DNA from: Anaerolineae bacterium
GTDB lineage: Bacteria > Chloroflexota > Anaerolineae > Aggregatilineales > Aggregatilineaceae
Assembly: GCA_020848665.1 (NCBI GenBank)
Contig: JADLHR010000149.1
Coordinates: 1-14,690 of the forward strand
DNA length: 14,690 bases
Direction of reading: 5' to 3'
Positions within the stretch are counted from its first letter, which is position 1, and each line of letters opens with the position of its first letter. The notes beneath the pieces were generated by a model. That model made no database searches and was not told the origin of the DNA. It was given only the letters and a program-made list of their open reading frames with translations. Below, in pieces: positions 1 to 6,709 of the stretch. A program made the translations under genes and the position numbers.

Positions 1-818
1 GTCGGCCAATCGAAGCCGACGCGCGCCGCCCGGTCCTGATAGCTGAACGACTGGGTCAGGGCAGGCAGCGCCTTCGACACGCCTTCCAGCCGCGAGGTGC
101 GCTCGTCGCTTTTCTCCGCCTGCTTGAGCCGGTCCCAGTTGATTTTTACATCCTCGTCGCTGCCGACCTCGACGGTGCCCCAGACGTGCGGGTGCCGCCG
201 GATGATCTTCTCGTTGATGGTCGCGATCACATCCGCCAGCCGGAACTCGCCGTGATCGACTGCGATCTGGCTGTGCAGAACGATTTGCAGCAGCAGGTCG
301 CCCAACTCCTCACGCAGCGCGACGGCGTCGCCGGAATCGAGCGCGTCCAGCACCTCGTATGTTTCTTCGAGCAGATACGGGCGCAGCGACTCGTGTGTCT
401 GCTTGCGATCCCAGGGGCAGCCTTCCGGCGCGCGCAGGTGCGCGATCGTCTCCTGAAAGCGTTCCAGGCTGCCTGGCGCAGGCAGCGCCAGGACCAGTAG
501 CGCGACGAGGCCGGTTCCTGCCTCTGCGTCGCTCAAGGCGCCCAGTGTGGCCGGCGAGACGCGCAGCGCGCCGCTGCTGTTTCGTTCAACAAGCTGGATC
601 GGGTGCTCAGATGGGTACTGGTTCAGCAGGACGCGCTGCACATCCGCCAGAATCGAGATGTCCGGCACAGTGAGCAGCGCCGGAAAATCTGGGTTGAGCG
701 GAGGGTGGTGCAGCCCGGCGAACCCGGCCGTCTCGATGAACTGGAGACCGGCAGCTTCCTCGATCTCCAGCGCATCGAGCATCGCGGGCAGCAGTGAGAG
801 CAAAGTCCGAAGCGACAT
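1..818 (-). CDS. mazG: MazG-family nucleoside triphosphate pyrophosphohydrolase, 3' end beyond window
   Basis: Members of this family hydrolyse (d)NTPs to NMP plus pyrophosphate and act as house-cleaning enzymes. The 272 residues visible are open to the left edge. The MazG domain starts near residue 118. It shows CPWDRKQTHESL (134-145), the metal-binding EETYE (151-155) and EELGD (170-174), i.e. the EExxE...ExxD signature, then RRHPHVWG (207-214). Residues 1-115 (with LHHPPLNPDFPALL, 36-49, and NQYPSEHP, 66-73) resemble the C-terminal half of the tetrapyrrole-methylase domain found in front of MazG in YabN-like and Chloroflexota proteins. The SAM-binding N-terminal half is missing. The start is the ATG at 818 with GAGAGGTG just upstream; an in-frame TGA at 834-836 rules out a longer protein, and GTG at 824 is a weaker alternative. 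It follows the ribosomal-operon terminator, so it is probably a separate unit, although no clear promoter is visible. Confidence 0.9.
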   Translation of the reverse strand, partial: MSLRTLLSLLPAMLDALEIEEAAGLQFIETAGFAGLHHPPLNPDFPALLTVPDISILADVQRVLLNQYPSEHPIQLVERNSSGALRVSPATLGALSDAEAGTGLVALLVLALPAPGSLERFQETIAHLRAPEGCPWDRKQTHESLRPYLLEETYEVLDALDSGDAVALREELGDLLLQIVLHSQIAVDHGEFRLADVIATINEKIIRRHPHVWGTVEVGSDEDVKINWDRLKQAEKSDERTSRLEGVSKALPALTQSFSYQDRAARVGFDWP

Positions 819-870
819 TGTCACCTCTCGCAGTCACGGCCCCAGGCGCTTGATCGTCAGGGCCGCCAAT

Positions 871-914
871 GGAAAACAGGCAGACTCTCAACCCTGCGGC
901 CTGAGAGTCGCCTG
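871..914 (-). terminator. Rho-independent terminator of the ribosomal operon
   Basis: On the minus strand, CAGGCGACTCTCA (914-902) pairs with TGAGAGTCTGCCTG (890-877), with one bulged T. The loop is about 11 nt and the stem is followed at once by TTTTCC. The stem begins 38 nt after the rpsI stop, so it fits as the end of the S10-spc-alpha transcript and separates it from the MazG gene. Confidence 0.87.
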
Positions 915-952
915 TTATCGACACGATGAAGAATGCCAGACCCGCGCCGGGC

Positions 953-1348
953 TTAGCGCTTGGTGTAGGTCGGGGCCTTGCGGGCACGCTTGAGACCGGG
1001 CTTCTTGCGCTCCTTCTCGCGTGCATCGCGCGAGAGGAACTCTCCGGCGCGCAGAGTCGGGCGCCACTCTGGCTCGATCTTCAGCAGGGCGCGTGCCAGC
1101 CCAAGCTGGATCGCGTCGCGCTGGCCCGTATCGCCACCGCCCTGAACCTTGACGGTGATGTTGTAGGCTTTTTCCTGCCCGACCGCGCGCAGCGGCTCGA
1201 TGGCGGTCTCGAAATCGCCGGTGCGCGCGAGATATTCCTCACCCGGCTTGTCGTTGATCACGACGCTGCCGTTGCCGCCCGGCCACAGCCGGACACGCGC
1301 CGTCGAGGTCTTGCGCCGCCCGATCCCCTCATAATACTGAGTTGCCAT
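953..1348 (-). CDS. rpsI: 30S ribosomal protein S9 (uS9)
   Basis: S9 is a component of the 30S head whose basic C-terminal tail reaches the P-site tRNA. The 131 residues have the family's usual length. GIGRRKTSTARVRL lies near the N-terminus, GGGDTGQRDAIQLGLARAL in the centre, and the lysine/arginine-rich tail ends in the typical KR (here YTKR instead of the more usual FSKR). The ATG start has AGAGGA 7 nt upstream. It lies 19 nt after rplM, the usual L13-S9 pair, and is the last gene before the terminator. Confidence 0.98.
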   Translation of the reverse strand: MATQYYEGIGRRKTSTARVRLWPGGNGSVVINDKPGEEYLARTGDFETAIEPLRAVGQEKAYNITVKVQGGGDTGQRDAIQLGLARALLKIEPEWRPTLRAGEFLSRDAREKERKKPGLKRARKAPTYTKR

Positions 1349-1367
1349 GTGCTAATCCTCTTCGTCC

Positions 1368-1802
1368 TTACAGCTCGTAGGTCTTCGGACGCTGTGCTTC
1401 ATGCGGGTGAGTTGCGGTCGCGTAGATTTTCAGCTTCTTGAGCTGCTGGCGGCCCAGGCTGTTCTTCGGCAGCATGCCGCGCACTGCCGAGCGGATTACG
1501 CGATCAGGGTACCGCGCGAGCTGGTCGCGCAGCGAAATTGCCTTCAGACCGCTCGGATAGCCGGAATGCCGGTAGTACATCTTGGTTTCCATCTTGTCGC
1601 CGGTGACGCGAATCTTGTTGGCGTTGACCACGATCACGAAATCGCCGACATCCATGTGTGGCGCAAAGATCGGCTTGTGCTTGCCGCGCAGCAGCACCGC
1701 GATCTGGGTGGCGAGACGCCCGAGGGTCTGATCTTTCGCGTCGACGACGAACCACTCGCGCTCGATCTCCGCCGGCTTGGGGGTATAGGTCTTGATTCTC
1801 AT
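1368..1802 (-). CDS. rplM: 50S ribosomal protein L13 (uL13)
   Basis: L13 is an early-assembling 50S protein that binds 23S rRNA. The 144-residue protein has the family pattern: WFVVDAKDQTLGRLAT near the N-terminus, LLRGKHKPIFAPHMDVGDFV, YYRHSGYPSGLK, and AVRGMLPKNSLGR towards the C-terminus. I chose the ATG at 1802, which has GGAG 10 nt upstream. A TTG three codons earlier would leave almost no space between that Shine-Dalgarno and the start. It is followed closely by rpsI and preceded by truA with a 33-nt gap, so all three should be co-transcribed. Confidence 0.97.
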   Translation of the reverse strand: MRIKTYTPKPAEIEREWFVVDAKDQTLGRLATQIAVLLRGKHKPIFAPHMDVGDFVIVVNANKIRVTGDKMETKMYYRHSGYPSGLKAISLRDQLARYPDRVIRSAVRGMLPKNSLGRQQLKKLKIYATATHPHEAQRPKTYEL

Positions 1803-1835
1803 CTGTCGCAAACTCCAGCGGGCATCTCCCCGCTC

Positions 1836-2606
1836 TCAGTATGTCACACGCATCAGGCACAGGCCGTGCGCCGGAGCGCTCTGGTTCGGCCACGCGCCGT
1901 CCGCCGCGCGAAACGCTGTCAGGAAGTCTTCTGCTGCAAGCTCGCCCCTTCCGACGCGGGCCAGCCCACCTACAATTCGTCGCACCATGCGATAGAAAAA
2001 GGCATTCGCCTCGATCTCGTACCGCAGCATGACCCCATCCGCCTCCGGCTGAATGAGCAGCCTGCACTCTGACCGGAAGACCTCGCGAACGGTGCTTTCG
2101 CCCTGGGGCGGATGCCCGAACGCCGCGAAGTCATGGGAGCCGACCAATCCCGCCGCCGCACGCTGCATTACATCTGCATCAGGCGGTCGGCTGGTCACGA
2201 TCTGCCAGGCTGTCCGCTGCCAGAGCGGCTGACGCACCGGCGCGAACAGCAGCGTGTAGACGTACGCCCGGCTGCGGGCGTCGAAGCGCGGGTGAAACTT
2301 CGCCGCAGCTTCTTCCAGGGACCGGAGCGCGATGCTCGCTGGCAGGCGGGCGTTGATCGCGCGCCATAGGTCAGCAGTCGTATGATGCCACGCGGCATCG
2401 AAGGCGATGACCTGCCCGATAGCGTGCACTCCGGTGTCGGTTCGCCCCGCGCCGGTGACGGCAACCTCTTGCCCCGTCGCCTGGCGCAGCGCCGCCTCGA
2501 TCGCCCCCTGGATCGTCGGAGTGTCACCCGTTTGCCGCTGGAACCCGAAGTAATCGGTTCCGTCGTAAGCTACTACGGCGCGGTAACGGGTGACACCTGC
2601 TTTCAC
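1836..2606 (-). CDS. truA: tRNA pseudouridine(38-40) synthase TruA
   Basis: TruA isomerises uridines 38, 39 and 40 in the anticodon arm of many tRNAs in the cytoplasm. The 256 residues match the usual size. The N-terminal segment AYDGTDYFGFQRQ (13-25) is typical, the catalytic aspartate is D57 in GRTDTGVHA, and the second half carries FRSECRL and NAFFYRMVRRIVGGL. The start is a GTG four nucleotides after the rplQ stop. Its likely ribosome-binding site (GAGGAA) lies inside the end of rplQ, which suggests translational coupling. The position between rplQ and rplM is a common arrangement in several phyla. Confidence 0.97.
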   Translation of the reverse strand: MKAGVTRYRAVVAYDGTDYFGFQRQTGDTPTIQGAIEAALRQATGQEVAVTGAGRTDTGVHAIGQVIAFDAAWHHTTADLWRAINARLPASIALRSLEEAAAKFHPRFDARSRAYVYTLLFAPVRQPLWQRTAWQIVTSRPPDADVMQRAAAGLVGSHDFAAFGHPPQGESTVREVFRSECRLLIQPEADGVMLRYEIEANAFFYRMVRRIVGGLARVGRGELAAEDFLTAFRAADGAWPNQSAPAHGLCLMRVTY

Positions 2607-2610
2607 ACGC

Positions 2611-3000
2611 TTACGCTTCCTCGCGGTCGACCAGCTCGACCATCACCATCGGCGCGGCGTCGCCCTTGCGCGGGCCGAGCTTCAGCAGACGCAGGTACCC
2701 GCCGGGGCGTGTTTCATAACGCGGCGCCAGCTCGTCGTACACCTTCGCTACCGACTCCGGATTGTTCAGGCGCGCCAGCAGCAGGCGGCGGGCATGAACT
2801 CCACGTGCTGCATCGGAGTGTGCGCGCCCGCGCTTCGCGATCGTGATCAGCTTTTCAGCTTCTGCCCGGATCGCGCGCGCCTTCGCTTCCGTCGTTGTGA
2901 TACGCTCGTGCTGGAACAGGTCGTTCATCAGGTTGCGCCGCAGGCTCTTCCGCTGATCGGTCGTCCGCCCCAGGTGCTTACCAGCTACTTTGTGTCGCAT
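2611..3000 (-). CDS. rplQ: 50S ribosomal protein L17 (bL17)
   Basis: L17 is a 50S protein located near the exit of the peptide tunnel. The 129-residue sequence starts MRHKVAGKHLGRTTDQRKSL, followed by the L17 signature NLMNDLFQHERITTTEAKA and, near the end, GGYLRLLKLGPRKGDAAPM, with a short acidic terminus. The ATG is preceded by AAGGA about 10 nt away. It lies 24 nt after rpoA, the standard last pair of the alpha operon. Confidence 0.98.
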   Translation of the reverse strand: MRHKVAGKHLGRTTDQRKSLRRNLMNDLFQHERITTTEAKARAIRAEAEKLITIAKRGRAHSDAARGVHARRLLLARLNNPESVAKVYDELAPRYETRPGGYLRLLKLGPRKGDAAPMVMVELVDREEA

Positions 3001-3024
3001 TACACACGCTTCCTTATCGAACGT

Positions 3025-3999
3025 CTAGCTGTTGGAGAAGATATCGTGTTCTTCGGACAGATAATTCTTCTCGCGGAGCCGCGTAACCAGCTCGTCGAGC
3101 GATTTCTCACCGAAGTTGCGGATGGCTAGCATCGCGTCCGGGCCGCGCTCCAGCATCTCAAGCACTTCACCGACATTGGTGATGCCGGTGCGCTTGAGCG
3201 AGTTGAAGACGCGCACGCTGAGATCGAGCGTTTCGATCGGCGTCTCGTAGACTTCCGCCGGCAGCGCATTCGGATCTGGCTCGGCGACCTCTTCCTTCGG
3301 CGGCATAAGCGATTCCTCGCTGACGCCGGCGATGACGATCAGGTGCTTCATCAGAATCTCAGCCGCCTGGCTTAGGGCTTCTTCGGGCCGGATCGAGCCG
3401 TCGGTCCAGATTTCCATCACCAGGCGGTCATAGTTGGTCCGCTGCCCGACGCGCGCGCGCTCTACATCGTAGTTCACGCGCCTGATCGGGCTGAAGATAG
3501 CGTCAATCGGCAGCTCGCCGATTGACAGGCGGCTCCGGTCTTCGGCGGGCAAGAACCCAATACCGGCCTGCACGGTGAACTCGATTTCGATCTGAGCGTC
3601 GTCGGAGTCGGCGGTGAACAGATACAGGTCCGGGTTGATGATCTCGACTTCGGCGGGATAGATGATGTCCGCTGCCGTGACCGTCCCCTCGCCGCGTACG
3701 TCCAGGCGCAGCCGCGCTGAGTCCGCATCGATAAGTTTCAGGCGCAGTTGTTTGACCTGCAAGATCAGCTGCGTCATGTCCTCGCGGACATGCGGGATCG
3801 CCGAGAACTCATGATGGACATCAGAGACGCGGATCGACGTGACGGCTGCACCCGGCAGCGAGGAGAGCAGCACCCGCCGCAGCGCGTGGCCGATTGTGAT
3901 CCCGAATCCCTGTTCGAGCGGGCTGATAGTGAACTTCCCGTATTTCTGAGTTGTGGCATCCCCTTCGATCTTGGGGGGAACCATGATATTCGTAGCCAC
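3025..3999 (-). CDS. rpoA: DNA-directed RNA polymerase subunit alpha
   Basis: The alpha dimer nucleates RNA polymerase assembly and contacts upstream promoter DNA and activators. The 324 residues contain the N-terminal dimerisation/assembly domain (about 15-228, with GHALRRVLLSSLPG at 37-50 and IDAIFSPIRRVNY at 165-177). An acidic, proline-rich linker spans about 229-256. The C-terminal domain runs from about 257 to 315 and keeps the residues that contact UP-element DNA in E. coli: R263, N266, K269, G297, K299, S300 and E303. E. coli C269 is replaced by serine here (S267). The start is a GTG with AGGAGG 4 nt upstream; the next ATG, five codons in, lies too far from it. The placement between rpsD and rplQ is the alpha-operon standard. 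Confidence 0.98.
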   Translation of the reverse strand: MATNIMVPPKIEGDATTQKYGKFTISPLEQGFGITIGHALRRVLLSSLPGAAVTSIRVSDVHHEFSAIPHVREDMTQLILQVKQLRLKLIDADSARLRLDVRGEGTVTAADIIYPAEVEIINPDLYLFTADSDDAQIEIEFTVQAGIGFLPAEDRSRLSIGELPIDAIFSPIRRVNYDVERARVGQRTNYDRLVMEIWTDGSIRPEEALSQAAEILMKHLIVIAGVSEESLMPPKEEVAEPDPNALPAEVYETPIETLDLSVRVFNSLKRTGITNVGEVLEMLERGPDAMLAIRNFGEKSLDELVTRLREKNYLSEEHDIFSNS

Positions 4000-4053
4000 G
4001 CCGCCTCCTCACGCGTTGAACGGTTACTGGTTGGCTCGCCCGTCGTCCCGCCG

Positions 4054-4695
4054 TTACCGAGAGTAGTACTCGACGATAAGCTGCTCGTTGAGCGGCATAT
4101 CGATGTCGCGGCGCTCCGGCAGGCGCATGACCGTACCCTTGAGCGACGCCGGATCGACAGTCAGCCAATCAGGCGCCGGGGGCCGGTCTTCCATGTAGGC
4201 GGACAGTTCCTTGAAGTAGGTGCGCTTACGGCTGCCTTCGCGGATGCCGATGACATCACTGGGGCGGACCATGTACGACGGAATCGAGGTGCGGCGCCCG
4301 TTGACCGTAATGTGGCCGTGCGTCACCATCTGGCGCGCATGGGCGCGCGAGTCGGCCCAGCCCAGCCGGTAGACAATATTGTCCAGGCGGGTTTCGAGCA
4401 GCGACAGCAGGTTCGAGCCGGTCAGGCCCGGACGGCGCAGCGCCTCACGGAAGTAGCGGCGGAACTGACGCTCAAGAACGCCATAAATGCGGCGCGCCTT
4501 CTGCTTCTCGCGCAGCTGGAGCGCATAGTCAGAGCCGCGGCCACGCTTGTACTGCGCGTCACGCCCATGCTGGCCGGGCGGGTAGGCACGACGCTCGACA
4601 GCGCATTTCGGAGAGAGACACCGCGCGCCCTTGAGGAACAACTTCTCCCCTTCGCGGCGGCACAGCTTACAGACTGGACCAGTATAACGTGCCAT
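4054..4695 (-). CDS. rpsD: 30S ribosomal protein S4 (uS4), zinc-binding form
   Basis: S4 is a primary binder of 16S rRNA that starts 30S assembly, and in many bacteria it represses its own operon. The 213-residue protein has four cysteines (C9, C12, C26, C31) at the same positions as the zinc-binding S4 of Thermus thermophilus. The S4 RNA-binding fold is at about 103-165 (RLDNIVYRLGWADSRAHARQ, then GHITVNGRR). The C-terminus ends in the usual IVEYYSR. The ATG has GGAGG about 12 nt upstream. The 107-bp spacer in front of it carries a repeat array and a hairpin touching this Shine-Dalgarno, so translational control of rpsD is plausible. Confidence 0.98.
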   Translation of the reverse strand: MARYTGPVCKLCRREGEKLFLKGARCLSPKCAVERRAYPPGQHGRDAQYKRGRGSDYALQLREKQKARRIYGVLERQFRRYFREALRRPGLTGSNLLSLLETRLDNIVYRLGWADSRAHARQMVTHGHITVNGRRTSIPSYMVRPSDVIGIREGSRKRTYFKELSAYMEDRPPAPDWLTVDPASLKGTVMRLPERRDIDMPLNEQLIVEYYSR

Positions 4696-4712
4696 TGGTT
4701 CTGGGCTTCCTC

Positions 4713-4734
4713 CACACTAGCTGTGACAAGTGTG
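4713..4734 (-). promoter_or_regulatory. Hairpin abutting the rpsD ribosome-binding site
   Basis: In the mRNA, CACACT (4734-4729) can pair with AGTGTG (4718-4713) across a 10-nt loop. The 3' arm runs directly into the GGAGG Shine-Dalgarno of rpsD. A competing short pairing, GTGT with ACAC, lies just upstream. S4 autoregulation is known in E. coli and Bacillus, but the link here is inference, and a 6-bp stem alone is weak evidence. Confidence 0.4.
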
Positions 4735-4749
4735 TTTACACCACTCGTC

Positions 4750-4789
4750 TATGCAATTGAATACAACCGAGTACAACTGACTACAACAG
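4750..4789 (-). repeat. Tandem 10-bp repeat array in the rpsK-rpsD spacer
   Basis: Read on the minus strand, three consecutive decamers fit CNGTTGTANT exactly: CTGTTGTAGT (4789-4780), CAGTTGTACT (4779-4770) and CGGTTGTATT (4769-4760). A degenerate fourth, CAATTGCATA (4759-4750), follows. The array is visibly AT-richer than the surrounding coding DNA. The period is close to one DNA helical turn. Function is unknown. Confidence 0.7.
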
Positions 4790-4802
4790 GCCGAACGACA
4801 GA

Positions 4803-5201
4803 CTAAACGCGGCGCTTCTTCGGAGGGCGCACACCGTTGTGCGGCACCGGCGTAACATCCGTAATCGAGCGCACTTTCAGGCCGCTGGCCTGAATTGCGC
4901 GGATCGCGGCTTCACGGCCCGGCCCTGGACCCTTGACGAAGACATCCACTTCCTGCATCCCGTGTTCTTTGGCATTCTCCGACGCCTGCTGAGCGACCAT
5001 CCGCGCCGCGAACGGCGTGCTCTTGCGGCTGCCCTTGAAACCGGCGGTCCCGGCGCTCGCCCACGCCACCACGTTGCCCTGCTGATCGCTCAGCGAGACG
5101 ATCGTGTTATTAAATGTGGCCTGGACGTGTGCCTGCCCGTATGGGATGTTCTTCCGTGCTTTTTTGGGTCCACGCTGTGGACCCCGACGCGTACGTCCCA
5201 T
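4803..5201 (-). CDS. rpsK: 30S ribosomal protein S11 (uS11)
   Basis: S11 sits on the 30S platform and lines the mRNA exit/E-site region with S7. The 132 residues show AHVQATFNNTIVSLSDQQGN, WASAGTAGFKGSRKSTPFAA, VFVKGPGPGREAAIRA and the conserved end TDVTPVPHNGVRPPKKRRV. The position usually occupied by cysteine or serine after HNG is valine here. The ATG has GAG 8 nt upstream within a longer GAGGAGAGAGAG run. The spacers on both sides (150 bp to rpsM, 107 bp to rpsD) are long for an alpha operon. Confidence 0.98.
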   Translation of the reverse strand: MGRTRRGPQRGPKKARKNIPYGQAHVQATFNNTIVSLSDQQGNVVAWASAGTAGFKGSRKSTPFAARMVAQQASENAKEHGMQEVDVFVKGPGPGREAAIRAIQASGLKVRSITDVTPVPHNGVRPPKKRRV

Positions 5202-5351
5202 AGATCGTGACTCTCTCTCCTCGTGCCGAGCTTTGCGGCGGACGTAGTTGGCCTCAGGTCGCAGGGGCGCGGCCAGGCATTCGGCGGCCCGCCGCAGGTT
5301 GTGGCGGTGGCGCCAGTTCGCCAGACGCTCCCGACATCACCCCAGCGCAGA
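5202..5351 (-). other. rpsM-rpsK intergenic spacer with GC-rich inverted repeats
   Basis: No credible gene lies here; the one open frame crossing it overlaps the start of rpsK in another frame. Two short inverted repeats are visible: CGGCG/CGCCG with a 3-nt loop (5282-5294), and TGGCG/CGCCA (5302-5323) enclosing the palindrome TGGCGCCA. Both would fold in the mRNA. No promoter-like pair is evident. Confidence 0.4.
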
Positions 5352-5738
5352 CTACTTCTTCTTGGTGCCCCGACGACGGCCACGTCCGGCCACCGTCTTC
5401 TTCGGGCCTTTGCGCGTACGGGCGTTGGTCTTGGTCCGCTGGCCGCGCGCTGGAAGGTTGCGGCGGTGGCGCAGGCCGCGATAACTTCCGATCTCGATCA
5501 GTCGCTTAATGTTGAGCTGAACCTCGCGGCGCAGCTCACCTTCGACACGGTAGTGGCCGACCTGCTCGCGCAGCGACTGAACTTCAGCCTCAGTCAGTTC
5601 GCGGACGCGCGTATCCGGGCTGATGCCCGTCACGTCCAGAATCTGCTTGCTGCGGGTCGGTCCAATCCCGTAGATGTAGGTGAGCGCGACTTCGACGCGT
5701 TTGCTACGCGGGAGGTCAACACCTTCGATACGTGCCAT
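5352..5738 (-). CDS. rpsM: 30S ribosomal protein S13 (uS13)
   Basis: S13 is a 30S head protein that forms intersubunit bridges and touches the P-site tRNA with its C-terminal tail. The 128 residues open with MARIEGVDLPRSKRVEVALT. They carry the helix-hairpin-helix-like YIYGIGPTRSKQIL and the signature SYRGLRHRRNLPARGQRTKT followed by NARTRKGPKK, then a very basic tail ending RRRGTKKK. The ATG has GAGGAGA about 10 nt upstream. It is the first gene of the alpha segment, and a promoter-like sequence lies 54 to 82 bp upstream of its start. Confidence 0.98.
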   Translation of the reverse strand: MARIEGVDLPRSKRVEVALTYIYGIGPTRSKQILDVTGISPDTRVRELTEAEVQSLREQVGHYRVEGELRREVQLNIKRLIEIGSYRGLRHRRNLPARGQRTKTNARTRKGPKKTVAGRGRRRGTKKK

Positions 5739-5791
5739 ATACGGGTATTCTCCTCGTACTGCGGCGTGTTCACTCGCCGGACGGAACAGCT

Positions 5792-5820
5792 ATTTTAGCG
5801 AAAACGAGCAGGCTTGACCA
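5792..5820 (-). promoter_or_regulatory. Candidate sigma-70-type promoter for the alpha segment (rpsM onward)
   Basis: On the minus strand, TGGTCA (5820-5815, four of six matches to TTGACA) is followed after exactly 17 nt by TAAAAT (5797-5792, five of six matches to TATAAT). A T-rich stretch (CGTTTTCGC) lies in the spacer. Transcription would begin around 5785, giving an rpsM leader of roughly 45-50 nt. It lies in the 137-bp map-rpsM gap, the most AT-rich part of that gap. Consensus matching only. Confidence 0.55.
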
Positions 5821-5841
5821 GGGTTAACTTCCCGGAAACCG

Positions 5842-5856
5842 GCGGCGATTTGCCGC
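5842..5856 (-). other. Small hairpin downstream of map
   Basis: GCGGC and GCCGC (5-bp stem, 5-nt loop) occur 20 nt after the map stop and just before the candidate rpsM promoter. Only a short GGTTTCC follows on the transcribed strand, so at best it is a weak terminator or pause site. Confidence 0.3.
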
Positions 5857-5875
5857 TGGCTCCATCAGGTGGCCG

Positions 5876-6667
5876 CTAGAGCGCGGTCAGAATCAACGGC
5901 GGGCCTTCCGGCGTGACCGCGATCGTGTGCTCAAAGTGTGCGCACAGCGACCCGTCGCGCGTCACCACCGTCCAGTGATCGTCCAGCAGCCGGGTTTCCG
6001 GGCGCCCGACGTTGACCATCGGCTCGATCGCGAAGGTGATCCCCGGCACCAGGCGGACGCTGTTCCAGCCGCGCATCCGCGGACGGCCCGACGGCCACCA
6101 GTTTGGGACCTGCGGCTCCTCGTGCATACTTCGCCCGACACCGTGCCCGGTGTACTCGCGCACCACGCTGTAGCCTTCGCCCTCGACGAGCGCCTGTACC
6201 GCGCGCGCGATGTCGCTGGTCAGGTGCCCGGCGCGCGCTTTGTCGATCCCGATCCACAGCGCCCGCTCGGTCACTTCCAGCAGCCGCTGCGCTTCGGGCG
6301 AGATCGCCCCGACCGGGACCGTAATCGCTGAGTCGCCGACGTAGCCCTGGTAGACCGCGCCGCAGTCCAGGCTGACGATGTCGCCTTCCTGCAAGATGCG
6401 ATCCGCGCGCGGGATGCCATGCACCAGCTCGTCGTTGATCGAGATTGTCGCGGTCGCGGGGAACGGGTGCGGGCTGCCGGGCGGATAGTTCAGGAAGGCC
6501 GGGGTCGCACCGTGCTGGTGAATGACCTCAGCGGCGAACTTGTCGAGCGCCGCAGTGCTGATCCCCGGCCGAACGGCCTGGCGCATAGCGTCGAGCGCCA
6601 GCGCGGTGATGCGCCCAGCCTCGCGCATGAGGATCAGCTCTTCAGGTGTCTTCGGAATCGGTGCCAT
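5876..6667 (-). CDS. map: Type I methionine aminopeptidase
   Basis: This enzyme removes the initiator methionine from nascent cytosolic proteins and uses two metal ions. The 263-residue protein has the pita-bread fold ligands in order: D101 and D112 (SLDCGAVYQGYVGD), H175 (GHGVGRSMHEEP), E215 (FAIEPMV) and E246 (AHFEHTIAV). The substrate-side histidines H83 and H182 are also present. There is no N-terminal zinc-finger or SH3-binding extension, so it is the short bacterial form. A tryptophan/arginine-rich segment at about 190-206 looks slightly longer than usual. It follows secY with an 81-bp gap where adk would usually be, and it is not followed by infA or rpmJ. Confidence 0.97.
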   Translation of the reverse strand: MAPIPKTPEELILMREAGRITALALDAMRQAVRPGISTAALDKFAAEVIHQHGATPAFLNYPPGSPHPFPATATISINDELVHGIPRADRILQEGDIVSLDCGAVYQGYVGDSAITVPVGAISPEAQRLLEVTERALWIGIDKARAGHLTSDIARAVQALVEGEGYSVVREYTGHGVGRSMHEEPQVPNWWPSGRPRMRGWNSVRLVPGITFAIEPMVNVGRPETRLLDDHWTVVTRDGSLCAHFEHTIAVTPEGPPLILTAL

Positions 6668-6709
6668 GTGTGTTCCATCCCCGCGACCCTGTGGCAGCGA
6701 GGTTAAGGG

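Noticed and set aside
607..1026. Minus-strand frame spanning the terminator and the start of the MazG gene
   Set aside because: It reads through the terminator stem, overlaps mazG and rpsI in other frames, and has low-complexity Ala/Arg/Pro content.
4750..4789. CRISPR-like array
   Set aside because: Units are 10 bp, contiguous and without spacers.
4750..4800. Promoter within the rpsK-rpsD repeat array
   Set aside because: TTGTA boxes resemble -35 elements, but the best -10 at 16-18 nt spacing matches only three of six positions.
3748..4806. 352-codon open frame on the plus strand
   Set aside because: It is antisense to rpsD and rpoA, crosses their spacer, and its residues match no family; long antisense frames are expected in GC-rich conserved genes.
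5090..5383. 97-codon minus-strand frame bridging rpsM and rpsK
   Set aside because: It overlaps the conserved ends of both genes in another frame and shows no L36, IF1 or other recognisable motif.
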